From JOPF136 sp035517515 (GTDB lineage Bacteria > Acidobacteriota > Terriglobia > Acidiferrales > UBA7541): a stretch of DNA of 64,000 nucleotides. The stretch covers positions 17,794-81,793 of the forward strand of contig DATIYQ010000173.1 in the NCBI GenBank assembly GCA_035517515.1, read 5' to 3'. Position numbers and translations under genes: made by a program. The stretch's first letter is position 1; each line of letters begins with the position of its first letter. The notes under the pieces are model-generated. The model saw nothing but the letters and a program-made list of their open reading frames with translations. It had not been told where the DNA came from and did not search any database. This document shows, in pieces, positions 58,567-64,000 of the stretch.

Positions 58567-59625
58567 ATGCCATCCACAAAGACTCTTCAGCGCTGGATTC
58601 GCGCCATGGCCGGCTGCCGCATCGGCGTGGTGGGCGACTTTATGCTTGATAGCTTCGTTTGGGGGCGCGCTACAAAGCTTTCTCCCGAAGCAGCAGTCCC
58701 CGTGGTGGACTTCGTTGAAGAGAGCCACGCTCCCGGCGGCGCGGGAAACGTGGCCGCAAACCTGGCCGCGTTGGGCGGGCGCGTGGCGGCGTTTGGGGTA
58801 TGCGGCGCAGACCCGGAGGCCGATATCTTGCATCACAAGCTCGTGGGTGTGGGGGTTGATGCGCGCGGCCTGCTGTCCGATCCTGCCCGTCCCACCACCC
58901 TCAAGACGCGCATCATTGCCCGCCATCAGCAGGTGGTGCGCGTGGATCGCGAGTCTCGTACGCCCATTGCTCCCGCACTCGAGAAAAAACTAATTGGCCG
59001 CGTGGCTTCAGCTTTGAAAGGCGGGCGGGGGCCGGCCGGCCTGGACGCTCTGGTCATTTCCGATTACGACAAGGGCGTGGTCACCGAAGACCTGACGCGG
59101 CGTGTGCTTTCCCTGTGCGCCAAACTGCGCGTTCCGGCCTTCGTGAAGCCGAAGTGGTCCATGTTGGCCACCTATCCAGGCGCCGCCGCCGTGGTGCTGA
59201 ACAGTGCCGAGGCCTGCTTTCTGGTCACACGTCCCGTTGAGGACGACGCATCGGCCGAATCTGCGGGCGCCAGGCTGCTCGAAAAATTTGGTTCCAGCGC
59301 CGTGGTGCTCACGCGCGGCGCCCGGGGGTTGGCGGTCTTCGAGACCGGCCGGGCAAACGGCTACCTGATTCCGGCCCTCGGCCAGGAGGCGCCTTTCGGC
59401 CGCCGCGATGGCGCGGTCCGCTCCGGACACTCCGGGCTCGAGGTGTTCGACGTGACTGGAGCGGGCGATACGGTGCTGGCGGTCCTGGCCCTGGCCGTGG
59501 CTGCGGGCGCGCCGATCCGCGACGCCGCTGTGCTCGGCAATGCCGCCGCGTGGATCGTGGTCACCAAGCTCGGCACCGCCACGGTTGCCCCGGCGGAACT
59601 CTCCGCGCTCCTCCGGACTCTCTAG
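58567..59625 (+). CDS. RfaE/HldE-type heptose-7-phosphate kinase
   Basis: A 352-residue PfkB-family sugar kinase, domain I of HldE, which phosphorylates D-glycero-beta-D-manno-heptose 7-phosphate for LPS core synthesis. Motifs are VVGDFMLDSFVWG, PGGAGNVAANLAALGG, LVISDYDKGVVTEDLTRRVL and the C-terminal VTGAGDTVLAVLALAVAAGA with the catalytic Asp. The nucleotidyltransferase domain II of HldE is absent, so the second step needs another gene. It lacks an obvious ribosome site but ATG 58567 fits homologues. Confidence 0.85.
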   Translation: MPSTKTLQRWIRAMAGCRIGVVGDFMLDSFVWGRATKLSPEAAVPVVDFVEESHAPGGAGNVAANLAALGGRVAAFGVCGADPEADILHHKLVGVGVDARGLLSDPARPTTLKTRIIARHQQVVRVDRESRTPIAPALEKKLIGRVASALKGGRGPAGLDALVISDYDKGVVTEDLTRRVLSLCAKLRVPAFVKPKWSMLATYPGAAAVVLNSAEACFLVTRPVEDDASAESAGARLLEKFGSSAVVLTRGARGLAVFETGRANGYLIPALGQEAPFGRRDGAVRSGHSGLEVFDVTGAGDTVLAVLALAVAAGAPIRDAAVLGNAAAWIVVTKLGTATVAPAELSALLRTL

Positions 59626-59680
59626 CCGCTCTTCATCTGGATTGCACACCGGCGGCCGCGCACCGGGGCGCGACCGGCTG

Positions 59681-60145
59681 CTAGCGTTTGAACTGGAATT
59701 CTGAGGGCGCGTAGCTCATGGACTGGTCGGAAATCTCCACCCATAACCGAACTTCTTTGGTGTCGCGGCTCTTCGGATCACCGGCACTGGGGAAAGGGGC
59801 GTACGGACTGAGTTCCACGGTCACCACCACGCCGGAGGCGTTGGGTGGCTGGTGGGCCTCGCGCAGCTCAAAAGTCCTCACCGGGCCGTATTCACTCGCC
59901 GGTCCCCAATCGCGCATAAAGTCGCCGAAGGCATAGCTGGGGCCGGGCTTCCAGGTGCGATAGGCCGACTGGAAATCCCCCGCGGCCACCTGGGAGAGGA
60001 ACAGACGCACGGTGGCCTTTTCCGTGTGGAAGCGCAACGCCAGGAAGACTACGGTCACCAGAATGAACAGCGAAGCGCCACCCAGGGCCACGTAGCGTGG
60101 AATTTTGCTGGGTGCTGGTCCGGCGTCTCCATCCAGCAGGCTCAA
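59681..60145 (-). CDS. Small membrane-anchored protein of unknown function
   Basis: A 154-residue protein with one N-terminal membrane helix (VALGGASLFILVTVVFLALR) and a periplasmic domain of about 110 residues, predicted alpha+beta (FLSQVAAGDFQSAYRTWKPG, VRTFELREAHQPPNASGVVV). I do not recognise the family. The start is TTG 60145 with GGAGG five bases upstream. It is the last gene of the asnS-arginase-ddl run but lies about 200 bases after ddl, so it may be transcribed separately. Confidence 0.65.
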   Translation of the reverse strand: MSLLDGDAGPAPSKIPRYVALGGASLFILVTVVFLALRFHTEKATVRLFLSQVAAGDFQSAYRTWKPGPSYAFGDFMRDWGPASEYGPVRTFELREAHQPPNASGVVVTVELSPYAPFPSAGDPKSRDTKEVRLWVEISDQSMSYAPSEFQFKR

Positions 60146-60343
60146 TCCTTCCTCCCTCGGCGCGCCGGCTCGCCGGTGCCATACGGCGCATCATCCGGCG
60201 GCGCGCAGCAAACCGTAACAGATGGGCGCGGGCCGCGCAAACCGGTGGCGGGTTCCGTACTGCCGGCGCAGCAGGGATCGCTCTGGACCTTGCCGATCGC
60301 CCTCTTGCGGGAGGAGACGAACCGGCACCCCGGGAGCTTCGGG

Positions 60344-61498
60344 CTAGGCGGAGGGAGTTTCGCCGGAAGCGGCGCTCAGCGCGCCGCCGGCGCCTTCGGG
60401 CAGTTCGATGCTGAATTTCGTGCGTGATTTTTCCTGGTGCTCTTCGAGCGCCAGCTGTATCAGCCGGTCAATCAACTGCACATAAGAAATGCCCGTAGCT
60501 TCCCACATTTTCGGGTACATGCTGATGGAGGTAAAACCGGGAATCGTGTTCACTTCGTTGAGGTAGATTTTCCCGGTGCGCTTTTCCAGGAAAAAATCCA
60601 CGCGGGCCATGCCGCGGCACTCCAGCGCCAGAAAAGCGCGCCGGGCGAATTCCTGGAAGCGTTTGATCCGGGCCGGCTCCAGGCGCGCCGGGATTTCCAG
60701 CCGCGTCCCGTCCTCCAGGTATTTCGCTGTGTAGTCATAGAATTCGCGGTGGGGGATTACTTCCCCGGGGATGGACACTCGCGGATCTTCGTTCCCCAGC
60801 ACGGCCAATTCGATTTCCCGGGCATTCACCGCGCGCTCCACCATGATTTTCTGTGCGAACTGCGCGGCCAAATCCAGGGCCCCAGGCAGTTCGCGAGCGC
60901 TGTGCGCTTTGGTCATGCCCACCGAGGAGCCCAGCGTGGCGGGCTTCACAAACACCGGATAACGAAACTTCTGGCCTACTGCTTTCTTCACCGCATCCGG
61001 TTGGCGCTCCCACGCACGGCGCGCAACGGCCAGCCAGGGCACCACCGGCAGGCGGGCATCGCGGAAGAGCCGCTTCTGCACGTCCTTGTCCATACCCACG
61101 GCGGATGCCAGCACCCCCGCGCCCACGTAGGGCACCCCGGCGAGTTCCAGAAGGCCCTGCACCGTGCCGTCTTCTCCGAACGTGCCGTGAAGGACCGGGA
61201 ACACCACGTCCACGCGCAGCGCCGGGCGGACGTGTGCTTCACCCACGGCCATCAGCGATCCGGCGCTGGGGTCCGGCGGCATCACCACGCGATGCCCTTT
61301 TTTCAATACCTCGGGCAAAAGCTTCTGGGCGCTTGCGCCCACCAGCCACCGGCCGTCTTTGGTGATGCCGATGGGCAGGGCTTCGTATTTTTCAGGATCC
61401 AGCGCGCGCAGCACGGAATTTGCGGAAGCGATGGAGACTTCGTGCTCCCCGGAGCGGCCCCCGAAAAGAATTCCCACGCGCAGTCGTTTCTCGTTCAT
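60344..61498 (-). CDS. ddl: D-alanine--D-alanine ligase
   Basis: A 384-residue ATP-grasp enzyme that joins two D-Ala for peptidoglycan precursors. Visible landmarks are VGILFGGRSGEHEVSIASAN at the start, HGTFGEDGTVQGLLELAGVP, the ATP-binding KPATLGSSVGMTKAHS, the omega-loop region REFYDYTAKYLEDGTRLEIP with the Tyr typical of D-Ala-D-Ala (not D-Ala-D-Lac) ligases, and RVDFFLEKRTGKIYLNEVNT with the Mg ligands, then PGFTSISMYPKMWEATG. The start ATG is seven bases after the arginase stop. Confidence 0.93.
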   Translation of the reverse strand: MNEKRLRVGILFGGRSGEHEVSIASANSVLRALDPEKYEALPIGITKDGRWLVGASAQKLLPEVLKKGHRVVMPPDPSAGSLMAVGEAHVRPALRVDVVFPVLHGTFGEDGTVQGLLELAGVPYVGAGVLASAVGMDKDVQKRLFRDARLPVVPWLAVARRAWERQPDAVKKAVGQKFRYPVFVKPATLGSSVGMTKAHSARELPGALDLAAQFAQKIMVERAVNAREIELAVLGNEDPRVSIPGEVIPHREFYDYTAKYLEDGTRLEIPARLEPARIKRFQEFARRAFLALECRGMARVDFFLEKRTGKIYLNEVNTIPGFTSISMYPKMWEATGISYVQLIDRLIQLALEEHQEKSRTKFSIELPEGAGGALSAASGETPSA

Positions 61499-61505
61499 GA
61501 AAGCC

Positions 61506-62417
61506 TTATAGGATCTTCTTTCCCAGGCCGGAAAGCATCAGCTCGATTCCCAGGAGCGCCGTCTGATTGTGCTGGTCAATCACCGGATTGACTTCCACAA
61601 TCTCGAGCGCGGCCACCGCCTTGGTGTCCGCAATCATTTCCATGGCCAGGTGGGATTCGCGGTAAGTTACCCCGCCGCGCACCGGGGTGCCCACGCCGGG
61701 AGCGTCCGCCGGGTCCACAAAATCCAGGTCCAGGCTCACGCAGATGGCATCCGTTTCGTCCTGCGCAAAGCGCAAGGCCTCGGCCATCACCTCGCGCATT
61801 CCTCGCTCGTCTAGGTCGCGCATGGTGAACACGCGCACGCCCGACTCTTTGATGATCTTTCTCTCCTTGGCGTCAATATCCCGCACGCCGACCATGCAGA
61901 TGTTCCGGGGATTGATCATCGGTTTGGACCCGCCGAGCAGGGTCAACTCGTCCGGCCCGTATCCGGCAATCGCGGCCAGCGGCATGCCATGGATGTTTCC
62001 CGACGGGGAGGACTCCGGCGTGTTCATATCCGCATGGGCATCGAGCCAGATCAGGCCCACGCGCTTTTCCTTCTTGCGGAACCACGCGGTAACCCCCGCG
62101 GCTGTGCCCACGGCCACCGAATGGTCTCCTCCAAGCACCAGCGGCACCATGCCGTCTTCCAGCGTTTTCTCCACGATTTGCGCCAGGCCCCGGCACGTCT
62201 CCACGATTTCCGCCAGATATTTGGCCCGCTTTTCGCCGTAGTGCTGCTCCTCCGCCTGCTTCACCAGCACGTTTCCGGCGTCCTCCACCTGGTGGCCCAT
62301 GGACTTGAGCTGCTGCGCCAGTCCCCCCACGCGGAGCGCAGAGGGGCCCATATCCACCCCGCGGCGGCTGGCGCCGAGGTCCATGGGCACCCCGATGATG
62401 CGGATTTTTTGCGGCAC
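61506..62417 (-). CDS. rocF: Arginase
   Basis: A 303-residue manganese enzyme that cleaves arginine to ornithine and urea. Metal ligands are visible in LGGDHSVAVGTAAGV, IWLDAHADMNTPESS (DxHxD) and SLDLDFVDP (DxDxxDP). SGNIHGMPLA carries the active-site His. The start is GTG 62417 after GAGAAGGAA; the longer frame to 62705 overlaps asnS. Length and motifs fit arginase better than agmatinase (no N-terminal extension; the IHGMP motif). It is 49 bases after asnS and seven before ddl, apparently an unrelated trio in one operon. Confidence 0.9.
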   Translation of the reverse strand: MPQKIRIIGVPMDLGASRRGVDMGPSALRVGGLAQQLKSMGHQVEDAGNVLVKQAEEQHYGEKRAKYLAEIVETCRGLAQIVEKTLEDGMVPLVLGGDHSVAVGTAAGVTAWFRKKEKRVGLIWLDAHADMNTPESSPSGNIHGMPLAAIAGYGPDELTLLGGSKPMINPRNICMVGVRDIDAKERKIIKESGVRVFTMRDLDERGMREVMAEALRFAQDETDAICVSLDLDFVDPADAPGVGTPVRGGVTYRESHLAMEMIADTKAVAALEIVEVNPVIDQHNQTALLGIELMLSGLGKKIL

Positions 62418-62466
62418 AGTGTTCCTTCTCGGTTCGGAATGGTTCCAGGAGCCCCCGCGGGAAGCT

Positions 62467-63768
62467 TCAAGGATATATGCGGTACAGCATACGAGGAAAG
62501 GGAATGACTTCGCGGATGTGCGCGGTTCCGCAAATCCAGGCCACCGTGCGCTCCAGGCCCAGGCCGAAGCCGGAGTGCGGCACGCTGCCGTAGCGCCTAA
62601 GGTCCAGATACCACTTGAAGGCTTCCGGCGGCAGGCCGTGTTCGCGGATGCGCTGGACCAGCAGATTGTAATCGTGGATACGCTGGCCGCCGCCAATGAT
62701 TTCACCGTAGCCCTCCGGAGCCAGCATGTCGAAACCCAGGGCCAGGTCGGGCCGCTGCGCGTCCGGCTGCATGTAGAAGGCTTTGATGCTGGCCGGGTAA
62801 CGATGCACGATCACCGGCCGGTCGTATTGCGAGGAGAGCACGGTCTCCTCGTCTCCGCCAAAATCATCGCCCCACTTTGCGTCCTTGCCGCCTTTCTGCA
62901 GGATGCCGATGGCTTCGTCGTACGAAATGCGCGGAAAGGGCGGCTTCACAGTGGCCAGCTTGGAGACGTCCCGCCCCACCGTTTCCAGCTCGCGGCTGCG
63001 ATGTGTCACCACGTCCTGCACGATGGCGCTCACCAGGTTTTCGCCCAGCTCCATCATGTCTTCCAGTACCGCGTAACTGGCTTCCGGCTCGAGCATCCAG
63101 AATTCGGTCAGGTGGCGCCGCGTTTTCGATTTTTCCGCGCGGAAGGCGGGACCGAAGCAGTAGACCTTTCCGAGCGCCGCCGCAGTGGCTTCGATGTAGA
63201 GCTGGCCGGACTGCGTCAGATACGCCTTGCCTTCGTCGAAATAGTCCAGTTCGAACAGTGTGGTGGTGCCCTCGCAGGCCGCGGGGGTAAACATCGGCGC
63301 GTCCGTGAGCACGTAGCCCTGGCTGTCCATGTAATTCCGCGCCGCGTGGATGGCCTGCGCGCGGATGCGCAGGATGGCCGCCTGGCGCGGCGTGCGCATC
63401 CACAGGTGGCGGTTTTCCAGCAGAAAATCCGGGCCATGCTCCTTCAGTTGGATTGGGTACGGGTCGCTTTCCGGCACGCGCTGCACCACCAGGATCTCCG
63501 TGATGTGCAATTCGAACCCGCCCGGCGCGCGCGCGTCCGGATTGACCTTGCCGGTGACGATGCAACTGGACTCCTGGGTCAGTCCCTTCAACGCGTCAAA
63601 CGCCGTGGCATTCTCTTTTGCGGAGACTACACCCTGAATGGTGCCCGTGCCGTCGCGGAAGATGGGAAACAGGAGTTTCCCTGCCTCGCGCAGGTTATAC
63701 AGCCACCCGCGGATGGTGATGCTCTGGCCGGCATATTGGCCGATCTGCTCGATGGTGACGACGGGCAT
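62467..63768 (-). CDS. asnS: Asparaginyl-tRNA synthetase
   Basis: A 433-residue class II enzyme that charges tRNA-Asn. The N-terminal OB-fold is QSITIRGWLYNLREAGKLLF. The core shows motif 1 around ARNYMDSQGYVLTDAPMFTP, motif 2 FRAEKSKTRRHLTEFWMLEP, and motif 3 GFGLGLERTVAWICGTAHIR. The absence of the AspRS-specific insertion and the typical ending RMLYRIYP favour Asn over Asp. ATG 63768 is the conserved start (MPVVTIEQIGQYAG). It begins downstream of a paired palindromic repeat region. Confidence 0.93.
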   Translation of the reverse strand: MPVVTIEQIGQYAGQSITIRGWLYNLREAGKLLFPIFRDGTGTIQGVVSAKENATAFDALKGLTQESSCIVTGKVNPDARAPGGFELHITEILVVQRVPESDPYPIQLKEHGPDFLLENRHLWMRTPRQAAILRIRAQAIHAARNYMDSQGYVLTDAPMFTPAACEGTTTLFELDYFDEGKAYLTQSGQLYIEATAAALGKVYCFGPAFRAEKSKTRRHLTEFWMLEPEASYAVLEDMMELGENLVSAIVQDVVTHRSRELETVGRDVSKLATVKPPFPRISYDEAIGILQKGGKDAKWGDDFGGDEETVLSSQYDRPVIVHRYPASIKAFYMQPDAQRPDLALGFDMLAPEGYGEIIGGGQRIHDYNLLVQRIREHGLPPEAFKWYLDLRRYGSVPHSGFGLGLERTVAWICGTAHIREVIPFPRMLYRIYP

Positions 63769-63820
63769 GGGTGTCTGGCAGTTCCTTTCCTGTTTCCGTT
63801 TGTTCTGGCTTTCGCTTTTC

Positions 63821-63863
63821 TCATTCCGAAGCCCGGCGCTGTCTGCCGGGCTGAGGAATCTGC
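63821..63863 (+). repeat. Dispersed repeat half-element with internal hairpin
   Basis: TCATTCCGA, then AGCCCGGC-7-GCCGGGCT (8-bp perfect arms), then GAGGAATCTGC. With the inverted copy at 63891-63922 it makes a paired element of about 100 bases upstream of asnS. Confidence 0.5.
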
Positions 63864-63890
63864 TTTTTGCTTGGGCATCGAAGCGCCACA

Positions 63891-63922
63891 CGCAGCTTCC
63901 TCGCTCCCCTCGGAATGACAGG
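63891..63922 (-). repeat. Dispersed intergenic repeat, copy 2
   Basis: On the minus strand, CCTGTCATTCCGAGGGGAGC followed by GAGGAAGCTGCG. It matches the first 31 bases of 33051-33094 at about 25 positions and lies in inverted orientation to the half-element at 63821-63863. Confidence 0.5.
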
Positions 63923-63951
63923 ATAAAGGATGTGGCGCGTCCAGGCGAGCC

Positions 63952-64000
63952 TCAGCGCTGCGCCAGCGCGGCCGCGGCGCGCTCCAGCCGCTCGAAAGCA
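63952..64000 (-). CDS. C-terminal end of a gene running off the window
   Basis: The minus strand from the right edge reads ...AFERLERAAAALAQR and a TGA stop (63954-63952). Only about 15 codons are visible, so no product can be named. The Ala/Arg/Leu-rich helix fits the codon usage of the window, and the next minus-strand gene (asnS) begins about 180 bases downstream. Confidence 0.4.
   Translation of the reverse strand, partial: AFERLERAAAALAQR

Noticed and set aside
1..64000. CRISPR array or transposase/IS element
   Set aside because: No regularly spaced identical repeats and no transposase, integrase or phage gene were seen; the only tandem repeats are the coding solenoid units.

Overview
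The window is GC-rich, gene-dense bacterial chromosome. Several families point to an Acidobacteriota-like organism: an 889-residue ADOP-type (acidobacterial duplicated orphan permease) protein, DUF4097/TonB envelope proteins beside ECF sigma/anti-sigma pairs, a BamA/Skp/Lol outer-membrane assembly set, and large FG-GAP and YVTN-like beta-propeller surface proteins. This assignment is inferred from gene content, not from a marker tree. No rRNA, intact tRNA, CRISPR array, phage or transposase gene was seen.

Region 1 (1-13.5 kb) is regulatory and envelope-related. Two ECF sigma factor/zinc-finger anti-sigma cassettes face each other. The left one (plus strand, 489-9003) continues into two DUF4097 proteins, a double-PDZ protein and the ADOP permease. 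The right one (minus strand, 12656-9027) continues into a third DUF4097 protein, shikimate kinase and a secreted protein. The left sigma gene has an ECF-type promoter of its own, and perfect inverted repeats lie before both sigma genes.

Region 2 (13.6-34.5 kb) is a long plus-strand housekeeping block: lysS, a LolC/E-like permease and LolD-like ATPase, clpC, bamA, a 1234-residue lipoprotein, skp, then the classical rimP-nusA-infB-DUF503-rbfA-truB cluster. A sigma70 promoter and a compact leader hairpin precede rimP. A tRNA T-arm-like fragment lies after truB.

Region 3 (34.6-41 kb) has an unusual secretin with a seven-unit FG-GAP propeller inside its secretin domain, a GH46-like protein, an unrecognised protein and an enolase-superfamily enzyme.

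Region 4 (41.0-46.6 kb) is the most interesting: an iron-type operon behind a 19-bp Fur-box-like palindrome. It encodes an FTR1 permease fused to a DUF2318 Fe-S domain, two MacB/FtsX-type permeases, an ABC ATPase carrying a complete DtxR/MntR-like wHTH and metal-binding module at its C terminus, and a DUF971 protein. It resembles the Campylobacter P19/FTR1 system without P19, with a putative metal sensor built into the ATPase.

Region 5 (46.6-64 kb) is mixed metabolism: an APC permease with a USP-like tail, thioredoxin reductase, proline dehydrogenase, an O-methyltransferase, a UPF0173 hydrolase, two thioredoxin-fold proteins, ferredoxin, DUF309, a GH57 glucanotransferase, a Trm112-like protein, a heptose kinase, and a minus-strand asnS-arginase-ddl cluster. 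REP-like palindromic elements sit in several intergenic gaps.
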